Below are positions 19,129-28,652 of a DNA stretch of 64,000 nucleotides, piece by piece. Where the stretch lies: NCBI GenBank assembly GCA_002344055.1, contig DDTH01000001.1, positions 118,274 through 182,273 of the forward strand. The letters run 5' to 3'. Within the stretch, counting starts at the first letter, position 1; every line of letters begins with the position of its first letter. The translations under genes and the position numbers were made by a program. Origin of the DNA: Sphingomonadales bacterium UBA2369 (GTDB lineage: Bacteria > Pseudomonadota > Alphaproteobacteria > Sphingomonadales > Sphingomonadaceae). The notes below the pieces were generated by a model. It saw only the letters and a list, made by a program, of their open reading frames with translations, ran no database searches and had not been told where the DNA came from.

Positions 19129-20175
19129 CTATGTATCCGCCTTTGCAGCGGGTGCGCCGCCGACTTGCGCCAGATCTTCCGTGATACGGCGGATCAGGTC
19201 CTGCCGTACCATACGTGCCGCCACGCGGATCGCGTTGGCGACGCCAATGTCATTGGCACCGCCGTGGCTCTTCACAACCAGCCCGTTGAGGCCGAGGAAG
19301 ACGCCGCCATTGTGATTGTTGGGATCGAGGTGGTGGCGCAGCAATTGCGTTGCCGGTCGCGAGATCGCGAAGCCGACCTTGGAGCGGATCGAATTGGCGA
19401 AGGCACGGCGGATCAGGTCGCCGATGTAGCGGGCCGTACCTTCCATCGTCTTCAGCGCGATGTTGCCGGAGAAGCCATCGGTGACGATCACATCGACGTC
19501 GCCACGCGAAATCTGGTTGCCTTCGATAAAGCCGTCAAAGCGCATGCCGAGCGAGGCTTCCGCGGCCTTGAGGTGCGCGGCGGCTTCCTTCAGTTCGCCG
19601 GTGCCCTTCTGCTCCTCGCTGCCGATGTTGAGCAGGCGGACGCGCGGTTCCTCCAGTTCAAGCACGACGCGAGCATAGGCCGCGCCCATCAGGGCGAACT
19701 GCACGAGGTTGGTGACATCGACTTCGGTGTTGGCGCCGAGGTCCAGCATCACCGCGTCGGTCTCGCCGAGCGAGGGCATGAGGCCGGCAAGGGCAGGGCG
19801 GTCAATGCCCTTCAGCGTCCGCAGCGCGATCTTCGACATCGCCATCAGCGCGCCGGTATTGCCGCCCGAAACGAGCGCGTCGGCTTCGCCTTCCTTCACC
19901 GCCGCGATGGCGCGGCCCATGGAAGTGGTCTTGGCGCGGCGGATCGCCTGGCCGGGCTTTTCGTCGCCCTTGATCGCGTCGTCGCAATGCACGACGCGGC
20001 TGACCGAAGCGAGTTCGGCTTCGCCGGCGAGCATGGGCGCGATCAGCGCTTCGTCGCCGAAGAAGGCGAAGGACAGGTCGCTGCGGCGCTTATACGCGCG
20101 CGCGGCTCCGGCGACCGTGGCTTCCGGTCCCAGATCGCCGCCCATTGCGTCGATTGCGATCCTCGGCCCGCTCAT
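19129..20175 (-). CDS. plsX: Phosphate acyltransferase
   Basis: 348 residues. Family signatures IAIDAMGGDLGPEATV at the N-terminus, SGGNTGALMA, and DGFSGNIALKTMEG. PlsX converts acyl-ACP to acyl-phosphate, the donor for PlsY in phospholipid synthesis. The ATG at 20175 is chosen because the AIDAMGGD block begins five residues later; the ORF extends upstream without similarity. Flanked by rpmF upstream and fabH downstream, a conserved cluster. Confidence 0.95.
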   Translation of the reverse strand: MSGPRIAIDAMGGDLGPEATVAGAARAYKRRSDLSFAFFGDEALIAPMLAGEAELASVSRVVHCDDAIKGDEKPGQAIRRAKTTSMGRAIAAVKEGEADALVSGGNTGALMAMSKIALRTLKGIDRPALAGLMPSLGETDAVMLDLGANTEVDVTNLVQFALMGAAYARVVLELEEPRVRLLNIGSEEQKGTGELKEAAAHLKAAEASLGMRFDGFIEGNQISRGDVDVIVTDGFSGNIALKTMEGTARYIGDLIRRAFANSIRSKVGFAISRPATQLLRHHLDPNNHNGGVFLGLNGLVVKSHGGANDIGVANAIRVAARMVRQDLIRRITEDLAQVGGAPAAKADT

Positions 20176-20213
20176 CAACCGGTCACTCCCTGATCGATGC
20201 GCGCGGCCAGGAC

Positions 20214-20393
20214 TCAAGCCTCGGTCGGGAGGACTTCGCGGCCGTTATAATGGCCGCAGGCGCGGCACAGATTGTGCGGCAGCTTCAGTTCGCCACAATT
20301 CGGGCATTCCTGGAAGCTCATCGGCGAGATGGCGTCGTGGCTGCGACGCATGCCGCGCTTGGACGGCGTCGTTTTTCTTTTGGGAACGGCCAT
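20214..20393 (-). CDS. rpmF: 50S ribosomal protein L32
   Basis: 59 residues: [20 protein letters not shown] followed by a CPNCGELK...CRACG zinc-ribbon-like block with four Cys and a short tail ending PTEA. The N-terminal block is diagnostic for bacterial L32. It is too short for most ORF filters but has a clean ATG at 20393 and a TGA at 20214. It leads the rpmF-plsX-fabH unit, 38 bases before plsX. Confidence 0.95.
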   Translation of the reverse strand: MAVPKRKTTPSKRGMRRSHDAISPMSFQECPNCGELKLPHNLCRACGHYNGREVLPTEA

Positions 20394-20583
20394 GGCGGCT
20401 TATGCCTCTTATCTTCTTCGCAAATGGATGTGGCGAGCGCGGCTGCATCGGTCAACGGAAATGGTCCGTTACCCTCTGCTCGTCCGGTAGCTCGCGGAAG
20501 GCCGTGGCCTATAGCGATTTCGTTGGCGGTTGCAAGCGCTTGGGGCGGCATGCAAGGTTGGCGCAAACGAGGGGATCAAGACC

Positions 20584-21018
20584 ATGCTGCTGCCAATTTC
20601 GCTGACCGCCGCGGGCGCTGCCGCGCTTCTTCATATCTGGCTGAGCGTACGAGTCTCGCAGGTGCGCCGTTCGCAACAGATATTGCACGGTGACGGCGGC
20701 AGCCCGGCCTTGCTGAAGCGGATGCGTGCGCACGCCAATTATGCCGAGAATCTGCCGATCTTCCTGGTGCTTCTGGTCCTGCTCGAACTGGCCGGCGTCT
20801 GGTCGCTGCCCTTGTGGATCGCGACCATCACCTTCTTCCTGGCCCGCATCCTCCACGCCTTCGGCATGGACAAGGACAAATTGTCGCCGCTGCGGGTAAT
20901 CGGGATTGCGGGCGGCTGGCTGGTGCTCCTCGGCCTCTCCGGCTGGGCGATCGCGACGACTTATGCGGAGATGGGTTCGATGCCCGTTCGGCAACAAGCG
21001 CCGATCATCAAGGGCTAG
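20584..21018 (+). CDS. MAPEG family membrane protein
   Basis: 144 residues with four predicted helices. Family pattern: SVRVSQVRRSQQILHGDGG, KRMRAHANYAENLPIFLVLL (the conserved R-x-x-x-N-x-x-E segment) and FFLARILHAFGM. MAPEG proteins include glutathione transferases and eicosanoid enzymes in membranes; the bacterial substrate is unknown. The ATG at 20584 follows AGGGGATCAAGACC. Divergent from rpmF. Confidence 0.88.
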   Translation: MLLPISLTAAGAAALLHIWLSVRVSQVRRSQQILHGDGGSPALLKRMRAHANYAENLPIFLVLLVLLELAGVWSLPLWIATITFFLARILHAFGMDKDKLSPLRVIGIAGGWLVLLGLSGWAIATTYAEMGSMPVRQQAPIIKG

Positions 21019-21065
21019 AGCTATTTAGCGAGAATTCCGCATTTTTTTTTGGGGGAAGAGGCGGC

Positions 21066-22739
21066 ATGGAAGCACGCAGCCGGACGATTGAAGCCTGGTT
21101 CGCGATGATCGACGCGTCACAAGTTCTGTTGCCGCGCTTCCAGCGGCACGAGGCTTGGCGTGCGACCCAGATCGAGGGAGTGCTCGAGAATGTGTTGCAG
21201 ACGCCATCCCTTCCGATTGGCGCACTGCTGACCCTCGATGTCGGTGACGTCGAACCGTTCCATTCCCGGCCGATCGTTGGCGCGCCGCTTCCCCAGCCCG
21301 GCAGTCGTCCGCAAATGCACCTTCTGGATGGTCAGCAGCGCATGACGGCATTGTGGCGGTCGTTGACCGGCAATTATGCGGACATGACGATCTTCGTCCG
21401 GATCGAGGAGGACGACACGGCGCCCGACGTGGAGATCGTCCGCAGGTGGGATCGTAAGGGCATCATGCAGCCGGTTTGGGCGGACGATCCGGAGGCGACG
21501 CTTGCCCGTGGCCTGCTTCCGATCGCATTGCTTCGGCCAGGCTCCGCGGGCGAGCAGGCGCTCGACGAGTGGGTGGACGCCGCGACCGACGATCCGCAGA
21601 CGCAGCGCGCCACGCAAAAATTCGCGGGGCGCCTCCGCAACCGGATCGCGAGCTATCCGGTGCCCTTCCTTTCGCTGCCTGTCAGCACCGACAAGGAAGT
21701 CGCGCTGAACGTTTTTATCAAGATGAATACGTCGGCATCACCGCTCAAAGATTTCGACATTGTCGTTGCGCAGGTCGAGGAGGCGATGGGCCAGTCGCTC
21801 CACGACATGGTGGGTGAGCTTTGTACTGCGGTTCCCGCTGCGCGGTCGTTTGGAGATATCGAGGATATCATCCTGGCAATCGGGGCGTTGCTGCTCGATC
21901 AGGCGCCACTGAAGAAGACCTATCTTGGTCGCGATTTCGGCAAGCGGCTTGCTACCGTTTGGGACCAGCTTCGCATCGGCTTGGAGCACGGGCTTGAATT
22001 TCTTCGCGAGGAAGGGATTTTTGACGAGCGACGCCTACCGACCGATGTCGCGGTCGTGCTGACTTGCGCGCTGTGGGGGCGGGTCCCGCTTGATAGTGCC
22101 GACGCCACCGGGCGGGCTCGGGTGCTGATCCGCAAGGCCCTGTGGCGGGCCTGCTTGACCGATCGCTATTTGAAGACGTCGTCAACACGCACTTTCGCCG
22201 ATTTCAAGGCGCTCGCCGAGCTGCTTCGGGATCCCAAATCGGATGTGCGGGTCGAGTTGTTCGACACTGTCGCGAATCCGCTGCCGCAGCAGGAGGAGTT
22301 GGTTCGCGCGGGCTGGCCGTTGCGCAAGGACCGGTTGCCGCGCGCAATTCTCGCCATGTCGTTGCGCAATGGCGGGCGCGATTTTGCCGATGGCGCAGTC
22401 GCCAGTTCGGCGCGCTTGGCGAAGCGCGAATATCATCACTTGTTCCCGGTCGCGTTGCTGGGTGGCGATCGTGCCGACGAACGCGTGAACCGGGCCTTGA
22501 ACTGCGCGCTGATCACATGGCGGACCAACCGAAACATCGCGGCCAAGACGCCGAGAGACTATCTCCAGCAGCGCACCGATGCTGCCCAGCTTGGCGAAGA
22601 CGAGGTGCGTGTCAGGCTCGAAAGCCACCTCATCCCTTATCAATCGCTGCTGCGGGATTCGTATGACGACTTCTTGCGGGAGCGAGCCACGTTGGTCGTC
22701 GCGCGGATGGCGAGGTTGGCTGAGGGTGAGAACGTCTGA
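21066..22739 (+). CDS. DUF262-HNH (GmrSD-like) single-chain protein
   Basis: 557 residues combining both halves of GmrSD-type enzymes. The N-terminal DUF262/ParB-like domain has LPRFQRHEAW (residues 22-31) and the nucleotide-hydrolysis motif DGQQR (88-92), then VFIKMNTSASPLKDFD. The C-terminal part has a DUF1524 HNH-like core: YHHLFP (from residue 456), NCALI and TNRNI about 20-35 residues later. Such proteins cut modified or foreign DNA in phage defence; that role is inferred here. A GGGGGAAGAGGCGGC ribosome-binding region precedes the ATG. It stands alone, with no recognisable partner genes. Confidence 0.75.
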   Translation: MEARSRTIEAWFAMIDASQVLLPRFQRHEAWRATQIEGVLENVLQTPSLPIGALLTLDVGDVEPFHSRPIVGAPLPQPGSRPQMHLLDGQQRMTALWRSLTGNYADMTIFVRIEEDDTAPDVEIVRRWDRKGIMQPVWADDPEATLARGLLPIALLRPGSAGEQALDEWVDAATDDPQTQRATQKFAGRLRNRIASYPVPFLSLPVSTDKEVALNVFIKMNTSASPLKDFDIVVAQVEEAMGQSLHDMVGELCTAVPAARSFGDIEDIILAIGALLLDQAPLKKTYLGRDFGKRLATVWDQLRIGLEHGLEFLREEGIFDERRLPTDVAVVLTCALWGRVPLDSADATGRARVLIRKALWRACLTDRYLKTSSTRTFADFKALAELLRDPKSDVRVELFDTVANPLPQQEELVRAGWPLRKDRLPRAILAMSLRNGGRDFADGAVASSARLAKREYHHLFPVALLGGDRADERVNRALNCALITWRTNRNIAAKTPRDYLQQRTDAAQLGEDEVRVRLESHLIPYQSLLRDSYDDFLRERATLVVARMARLAEGENV

Positions 22740-22766
22740 CGCGCCCGTCGTCCGGGGGTAGGCGGA

Positions 22767-23432
22767 TCAGGCCTGGGCCAAGGCTCGATCCGATACGAAC
22801 GGATTGCTCTGCCGCTCGCGGCCGAAGGTCGAGACCGGGCCATGGCCGGGGACGAATGTCGTATCGTCGCCCAGTGGCCATAGCCGGGTGGTGATCGCGT
22901 CGATCAGATCCTGGTGGTTGCCCATCGGGAAATCGGTGCGGCCGATGGAGCCTTGGAACAGCACATCGCCGACGATGGCGAGCTTCGAGGCCGGGTGATG
23001 GAAGATTACGTGGCCGGGCGTGTGGCCGGGGCAATGATAGACGTCCATCGTCACATTGCCGACCGTCACCTGATCGCCGTTAACGAGCCAGCGGTCGCTC
23101 TCGAACGGCTTGCCGGTGATGCCATATTTGCGGCCGTCATCCTCCAGCCGCTCGATCCAGAAACGGTCGTCCTCGTGCGGCCCTTCGATTGCCACGCCGA
23201 GCTCCTCGGCGAGGATCTTTGCCGAACCGCAATGGTCGATATGGCCGTGGGTCAGCAGCAGTTTCTCGATCGTGACGCCCTGTTTGGCGGCCGCCTCCTT
23301 TAGCCGGTCGAGATCACCGCCCGGATCGGTGAAGGCGCCGCGCATCGTCTCGGTGCACCAGATCAGGCAGCAATTCTGCTGGAGCGGCGTCACCGGGATG
23401 ATCGCCGCTTTGAGCGGTATCGACTGGGTCAT
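22767..23432 (-). CDS. MBL-fold metallohydrolase (glyoxalase II-like)
   Basis: 221 residues with the metallo-beta-lactamase metal motif THGHIDHCG, a later His in HCPGHTPGHVIFH, Asp in AIVGDVLFQGSIGRTD and a C-terminal VPGHGP. The pattern is that of YcbL-like glyoxalase II homologues, which hydrolyse thioesters such as S-lactoylglutathione. Cytosolic, no signal peptide. It converges on the DUF262 gene. Confidence 0.9.
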   Translation of the reverse strand: MTQSIPLKAAIIPVTPLQQNCCLIWCTETMRGAFTDPGGDLDRLKEAAAKQGVTIEKLLLTHGHIDHCGSAKILAEELGVAIEGPHEDDRFWIERLEDDGRKYGITGKPFESDRWLVNGDQVTVGNVTMDVYHCPGHTPGHVIFHHPASKLAIVGDVLFQGSIGRTDFPMGNHQDLIDAITTRLWPLGDDTTFVPGHGPVSTFGRERQSNPFVSDRALAQA

Positions 23433-23512
23433 GGCGCGGAGATGGCCTCGTGCGATGGGCGATGCAAGCGAAGCCGGTTCCGTATCGGATCACCTGTGGC
23501 TAGGCTGATACA

Positions 23513-24037
23513 ATGGACCATGCCCCGTTCGATGCCGACGACCGCCTGTGCCTCGGCATCCGCGGCCCGTTCGCGGCCGGCGGCAATCATTGCGACGCGC
23601 CTTATTGGCAGACGCCGTCCGAACTGGTGGAGCGGATGCTCGATTTCGCCGCATGCGGTCCGGGCGACCGGTTGATCGACCTGGGTTGCGGCGATGGGCG
23701 CATCGTCGTGGCGGCCGCCCGGCGCGGAGCGAAAGCGCTCGGCGTCGATTTCGACCCCGAGCGGATTGCCGAGGCGCGGGCCGCAGCGGATGCGGCAGGC
23801 GCCGGCGATTCGGCTTCATTCCGCCGGGAGGATCTGTTCCTCACCGATCTCAGCGGCGCGACGATCGTGACGCTTTACCTGCTGCCGCTGCCCAACCGGC
23901 TCTTGGCCCATCGCCTCCGCACCGAATTGCCAAAGGGAAGCCGCGTGGTCAGCCACGCCTGGCCGATCGCGGGGTGGGACGCCGACCGCGAGGAGTGCGT
24001 GTACGGCCGCTTCCTGTATCTGTGGACGGTAAGATGA
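23513..24037 (+). CDS. Class I SAM-dependent methyltransferase, cytosolic paralogue
   Basis: 174 residues. SAM-binding motif I LIDLGCGDGRIVVAAARRG (from about residue 54), acidic motif II VDFDPERI, and ATIVTLYLLPLPN. No signal peptide. The next gene, starting in an ATGA overlap, encodes a similar domain with a signal peptide, so the two are tandem paralogues. The N-terminal AP-YWQTPSELVERMLDFA block matches VPYVPTPEDLVEKMLDLA of the neighbour. Substrate unknown. Confidence 0.85.
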   Translation: MDHAPFDADDRLCLGIRGPFAAGGNHCDAPYWQTPSELVERMLDFAACGPGDRLIDLGCGDGRIVVAAARRGAKALGVDFDPERIAEARAAADAAGAGDSASFRREDLFLTDLSGATIVTLYLLPLPNRLLAHRLRTELPKGSRVVSHAWPIAGWDADREECVYGRFLYLWTVR

Positions 24038-24816
24038 CGATGCCAATCACCCGCCGAGCGGCGCTCGCCATTCTTGCAGGCGGTGCCTCCGCGCCCCTGT
24101 TCGCCCAGCGCAGGCGCGAGCTTGAAGTGCCTTATGTCCCGACGCCAGAGGATTTGGTCGAGAAGATGCTCGATCTCGCCGAGGTTGGCGCGTCAGACTA
24201 TCTGATCGATCTTGGCTGCGGCGACGGGCGCATTCCGGTCGCGGCCGGACGCCGCGGGGCGCGGGCGCTGGGCGTCGATCTCGACGGCATGCGGTTGCAG
24301 CAGGCCGGCGCGAGCGCGCGCAGTGCCGGCGTGCAGGGGCGTGTCTCCTTCCGCCGCCAGGATTTGTTCGAGACACCGATTTACGAGGCGAGCGTGATCG
24401 CGCTCTACCTGTTGCCGGGGATCAATCTGCGGTTGCGCCCGCGCCTGCTGACCGAACTACCGGCGGGGGCGCGGGTGGTCAGCCACGCCTTCGACATGGG
24501 CGACTGGGAGCCGGACGCGCGGGACGAACTCGACAGCCGCCGCATCTTCCTGTGGCGTGTACCGGCGATTGCGGGCGGGAGCTGGGAACTCACGGATCCG
24601 GATGGCCGGATGCATCTGCTCGAACTGGAGCAACTCTATCAGAACGTGGGTGGGACTTTGGTGAGCGAAGGCAGGTCGTTGCCTGTCACCGGTCGTCTAT
24701 CGGGGCGGGCGCTCCGCCTGACCGGCGAAGGCTTCGCCCTGAATGTTGAGGTCGGTGACGCCGGGATGCACACTGCGGCCGGACAGCCTGCATGGGCCGC
24801 CCGGCGCGTCGATTGA
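24034..24816 (+). CDS. Exported SAM-methyltransferase-like protein
   Basis: 260 residues. The N-terminus has an RR pair and hydrophobic stretch (ITRRAALAILAGGASAP, AQ cleavage), a Tat-like signal. The mature domain repeats the methyltransferase motifs LIDLGCGDGRIPVAAGRRG and VDLDGMRLQ and VIALYLLPGINL, then adds about 80 C-terminal residues rich in beta strands, absent from the cytosolic paralogue. ATGA overlap with the upstream gene implies coupling. A methyltransferase fold outside the SAM-containing cytosol is unusual. Confidence 0.8.
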   Translation: MTMPITRRAALAILAGGASAPLFAQRRRELEVPYVPTPEDLVEKMLDLAEVGASDYLIDLGCGDGRIPVAAGRRGARALGVDLDGMRLQQAGASARSAGVQGRVSFRRQDLFETPIYEASVIALYLLPGINLRLRPRLLTELPAGARVVSHAFDMGDWEPDARDELDSRRIFLWRVPAIAGGSWELTDPDGRMHLLELEQLYQNVGGTLVSEGRSLPVTGRLSGRALRLTGEGFALNVEVGDAGMHTAAGQPAWAARRVD

Positions 24817-24817
24817 A

Positions 24818-26821
24818 CTAGCGTCCGCGCTCGCCTTGGGGAGGCCCGCCCGGCGCCGCGGCGGGCGAGGCAGCGTCGCCCAGCAGATGCCGCTGCCAGA
24901 ACATCAAATTCACCCAGAAATTATAGTCCTGATTCTCTTTCTTGGCGAAGCCGTGGCCCTCATTCTCACCGACCAGGTGCCACGCCTCGCGGCCATTGGC
25001 GCGGACGGCGGCGACCATCTGGTCGGCTTCCGATTGCGGCACGCGCGGGTCGTTGGCGCCGGTGACGACCATCAGCGGGATGGTCAGCTCGCGTGAACGG
25101 GTCATTGGCGAAATGGCGAGCAGGCGGGCGCGCTCGGCGGGATCGCGCTCATCGCCATATTCGACACGGCGCAGGTCGCGGCGATAGCTCTGCGTGTTCT
25201 CCAGGAAGGTGACGAAGTTCGAGATCGCCACCACGCAATTCGCGCCGCGCAGACGGGTGCCGTAGCGGATCGCGGAGGCGTAGCACATGTAGCCGCCATA
25301 GGAGCCGCCGGTGACCGCGATGCGGCTGCGGTCGATCGCCGCGTCGCGCTCGAACCGGTCGAGGAAGGCGCCGATGTCGAGCACGCTATTCTCACGCAGG
25401 GCGGCGCCATTATCGAGGCCGAGGAAGCGTTTGCCGTAGCCGGAGGATCCCCGGACGTTCGGGAAGAAGATGGCGATTCCCTGCTCGTTCAGCAGGTAAT
25501 TGTTGCGGCCCATGAAGCCGGGGCGGGATTGCGCCTCGGGGCCGCCATGGATGTTGACGATCAGCGGGCGCGGGCCAGGAAAGCGGCGCGGATCGGGGCG
25601 ATAAAGGAAGCCGGAGACCCGCTCGCCGTCGAAGCTCGCCACCTCGATCAGCTCCGGCTCGACATTGACGTTGGGATCCAGCCCGCCCGTCTCGCTCTGC
25701 GTCCAGCGAGTCAGCGCCAGGGTCTGCGGGTTCACCGAGTAAGCATCGGCGGGGCTGCGTGCGGACGTCAGCGTCAGGCCGATGTCGCCCCAAGGCGCGA
25801 TTTCGAGGCCGCCGATCAGGCCGGCCGGAATGGTATCGACGCTGCGGCGGCGGCCGGTGCGCGGATCGAGGATGTAGAGCTTCGAGCGCCCCGCCTCGTT
25901 GGTGGTGAAAGCGATGAAGCTGCCGTCTTCGGCGATGTCGAAGCTTTCGACATCCCAGTTGATGTCGCTGACCACCGGGCGGAAGCGGCCGGTGGCGAGG
26001 TCGATCGTGCCCAGCCGCTGAAACTCCGAACCCTCGTCCGAGGTCGCCCACAAGGTGCCGTCGCGGGAGAATTGGGCACCGCCATAGGCGATGTCGCGGG
26101 CATGATCGCCGATCGGCGTCATCTGGCCGCTGGTGAGATCGAGCATGTGCAGATTCGACTTGGTGATCGACAGATATTCGCCGACCACGGCGCGCCGCCC
26201 GTCGGGGTGGAAATCGCGCACGCCCCAACCGCCGCCACGCACCTGCGCGACCATACGGTTGGTGGACGGATCGCGGGGGTCCATCACGTAAATGTCGTTG
26301 TCGGCGCCGTTGCGGCGGGTGGAGGTGTAAGCGATCCACCGCCCGTCATGGCTCCAGGCGTTGAAGCCGTTGCGGCTGGCGCCATCGGTCAGCAGCGTCA
26401 GGCGGCCGTTCGCCAGCGTATAGATCTGGAAGAATTCGTTGCCGCCAATGTCCTTCTGGGCGAGCAGCACGTCGCCGGTGGGAGACCATTGTCCGCCGAC
26501 CGGCTCCGCCTCGAACGAAATCTGCCGCCGGTCGCCCATCGGCGCCGCGACATTGTGAATCTGGTTGGTGTTGCCGAAGCGGGTCGAGATGGTCATCGAC
26601 CGATCGCGCGGGTTCCAGCTGGTGAAGCCGGCAGTGCGGAATTCCATGTAGGGCCGCGTGCGCTCGGCCAGGTCCATCGGCACGGCGGGAATGCCGTCGG
26701 CGGTCAGTGCCGCGGGCTTTTCGACCACGCGAGGCGGCACCGGAGTCGTCGGCTGCTGGCCGTGCGCCGATCCGATCGCGGCCGGCAGGAACAGGCAGGT
26801 GGCGAGCAGCTTCAGGCGCAT
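24818..26821 (-). CDS. S9-family prolyl oligopeptidase, secreted
   Basis: 667 residues with a signal peptide (MRLKLLATCLFLPAAIG). An N-terminal beta-propeller-like region with repeated WSPTGDVLLAQKD- and FSRDGTLW-type blades is followed by an alpha/beta hydrolase domain. The nucleophile is in AVTGGSYGGYMC (Ser about 507), with Asp in TGANDPRVPQ and His in ENEGHGF. It hydrolyses peptides in the periplasm. Its stop lies two bases from the convergent methyltransferase stop. Confidence 0.92.
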   Translation of the reverse strand: MRLKLLATCLFLPAAIGSAHGQQPTTPVPPRVVEKPAALTADGIPAVPMDLAERTRPYMEFRTAGFTSWNPRDRSMTISTRFGNTNQIHNVAAPMGDRRQISFEAEPVGGQWSPTGDVLLAQKDIGGNEFFQIYTLANGRLTLLTDGASRNGFNAWSHDGRWIAYTSTRRNGADNDIYVMDPRDPSTNRMVAQVRGGGWGVRDFHPDGRRAVVGEYLSITKSNLHMLDLTSGQMTPIGDHARDIAYGGAQFSRDGTLWATSDEGSEFQRLGTIDLATGRFRPVVSDINWDVESFDIAEDGSFIAFTTNEAGRSKLYILDPRTGRRRSVDTIPAGLIGGLEIAPWGDIGLTLTSARSPADAYSVNPQTLALTRWTQSETGGLDPNVNVEPELIEVASFDGERVSGFLYRPDPRRFPGPRPLIVNIHGGPEAQSRPGFMGRNNYLLNEQGIAIFFPNVRGSSGYGKRFLGLDNGAALRENSVLDIGAFLDRFERDAAIDRSRIAVTGGSYGGYMCYASAIRYGTRLRGANCVVAISNFVTFLENTQSYRRDLRRVEYGDERDPAERARLLAISPMTRSRELTIPLMVVTGANDPRVPQSEADQMVAAVRANGREAWHLVGENEGHGFAKKENQDYNFWVNLMFWQRHLLGDAASPAAAPGGPPQGERGR

Positions 26822-26921
26822 GATGATCCCCTCTGATTATTGGTGTCATGCTTAGCCAACACGGTACCGCCTAGCAATCGGCGGCTCGACAAAGGGCGGG
26901 GGCGGCGTCATCGCTCCCGGC

Positions 26922-28652
26922 GTGAGGATCGACCGCCCATTCGTGTTGCTGGACGACGCCCGCGACGGCGGCCGCGCGACGCTGTTGAGCGAGCCGTCCG
27001 TCATCATCGAGGCGCGTGTGCCGGTGGAGGTCGAACCGGCGCTCGAGCGGCTGCGCGGCGTGGGCGAGGTAGCGGGCTTTATCGCCTACGAGGCTGGCGC
27101 CGCGCTTGAGCCGAAGCTCGCCCCGCTGATGCGCGATGCGGAGGCGGTGCCTTTGCTCTGGTTCGGTGCGTTCGAGCGGGTGGAGGAGGTGGATGCCACG
27201 TCCTGGCTGCCCGATCCGGCGGGGGCCTGGGCGGGCGCGGCGCGGCCGCGGATCGAGCGCGAAGCCTATGAGGCGGCGCTGGCCAATCTTCACGAACACA
27301 TTTTCGCCGGAGACATATATCAGGCCAATTACACTTTCCCGGCCGACGTGCCGGTCGTGGGGCATCCGCTCGCCATCTATGCTGCACTCCGGCGCCGCGC
27401 GCGGATGGGGCATGGCGCCCTGGTCTTCACCGGCGAGCAGTGGATATCGTCCTTCTCGCCGGAGCTGTTCTTCACGCTCGAAGCCGGCCGCGTCATCACC
27501 CGCCCGATGAAGGGTACGGCGACGCGCGGCGCCACGCCGGAGAAGGACGCGGCGAACATCGCAGAGCTGGCCGCCGACCCAAAGCAGCGCTCCGAAAATC
27601 TGATGATCGTCGATCTGCTGCGCAACGATCTGTCGCGCGTATCGAAGCCCGGCAGCGTGAAGGTGCCGGACCTGTTCACGGTCGAAACCTATCCGACCGT
27701 GCATCAGCTGGTTTCGACCGTGACCGGCGAGTTGCAGGACGGGCTGGATGCGGTCGATGTAATCCGCGCCATCTTCCCCTGCGGTTCGATTACCGGCGCG
27801 CCCAAGATCCGGGCGATGGAGATCATTGCGGAGAACGAGATCGCGCCGCGCGGTGTCTATTGCGGCTCTATCGGGCGGGTCGCGGCCAATGGCGATGCGG
27901 CGTTCAACGTCGCCATTCGTTCGATGGTGATGCGTGAAGGCGATGGAATAGCGCGGTTGGGCTTAGGCTCCGGCATTGTGGCGGACAGCAAGGCGCCGGA
28001 CGAATGGCGGGAATGCCTGGCGAAGGGCTTGTTCACCGCGACCCGAGCACGCTTCGATTTGATCGAGACGATGCGCCACGACCCGCAGGACGGCGTGGTC
28101 GATCTCGACCGCCATCTCGACCGGCTGAAGGCCAGCGCCGACGCGCTCGGTTTCCGCTTCGACCGGCACGATGCGCGCAACGAATTGCAGGCGGCCACTT
28201 TCGGCGTGGGTGCGGGCAAGGTGCGTTTGCTGGTCTCGCGTGGCGGCGCGATCGCGGTGGAGGTCACGCCTTTGCCGGAGGCGCCGGACGAGCCGGTTTC
28301 CGTGGCGGTAGTGCCTCTGCCGGCGTCGCCGCACGATTTCCGCCTGCGTCACAAGACGAGCGACCGGAGCTTCTATGACGAGGCGCGGCTCGCGGGCGGC
28401 ACGTTCGAGGTCGTGTTCGCTGATCCCGACGGCTTTCTGACCGAAGGCAGTTTCACCAGCCTGTTCGTGGAACAAGGCGGGCAGCTGCTTACCCCGCCTT
28501 TGTCGCGCGGTCTCCTGCCCGGTGTGTTGCGCGAGCGGCTGATTACCGAGGGAAAGGTGGTCGAAGCCGATCTGCGGGTCGAGGATCTGACCGGCGGTTT
28601 CCTGGTCGGCAACGCTCTGCGCGGGCTGATGCGCGCGCGGCTACAGCAATAA
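26922..28652 (+). CDS. pabB: Aminodeoxychorismate synthase I / lyase fusion (PabBC)
   Basis: 576 residues. Residues 1-370 are a chorismate-binding domain (FTGEQWISSFSPELFFTLE, RPMKGTATRGATPEKD, CGSITGAPKIRAMEII); the rest is a class IV aminotransferase fold of 4-amino-4-deoxychorismate lyase (RHKTSDRSFYDEA, LTEGSFTSLFVE). Together they convert chorismate and ammonia to p-aminobenzoate for folate synthesis. A separate PabA glutaminase is expected elsewhere. Start is a GTG at 26922 with a weak ribosome-binding site. The 3' end overlaps dinB by 12 bases. Confidence 0.9.
   Translation: MRIDRPFVLLDDARDGGRATLLSEPSVIIEARVPVEVEPALERLRGVGEVAGFIAYEAGAALEPKLAPLMRDAEAVPLLWFGAFERVEEVDATSWLPDPAGAWAGAARPRIEREAYEAALANLHEHIFAGDIYQANYTFPADVPVVGHPLAIYAALRRRARMGHGALVFTGEQWISSFSPELFFTLEAGRVITRPMKGTATRGATPEKDAANIAELAADPKQRSENLMIVDLLRNDLSRVSKPGSVKVPDLFTVETYPTVHQLVSTVTGELQDGLDAVDVIRAIFPCGSITGAPKIRAMEIIAENEIAPRGVYCGSIGRVAANGDAAFNVAIRSMVMREGDGIARLGLGSGIVADSKAPDEWRECLAKGLFTATRARFDLIETMRHDPQDGVVDLDRHLDRLKASADALGFRFDRHDARNELQAATFGVGAGKVRLLVSRGGAIAVEVTPLPEAPDEPVSVAVVPLPASPHDFRLRHKTSDRSFYDEARLAGGTFEVVFADPDGFLTEGSFTSLFVEQGGQLLTPPLSRGLLPGVLRERLITEGKVVEADLRVEDLTGGFLVGNALRGLMRARLQQ

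Noticed and set aside
20814..21065. Upstream extension of the DUF262 frame
   Set aside because: It lies inside the MAPEG gene in another frame; similarity starts at the ATG at 21066.
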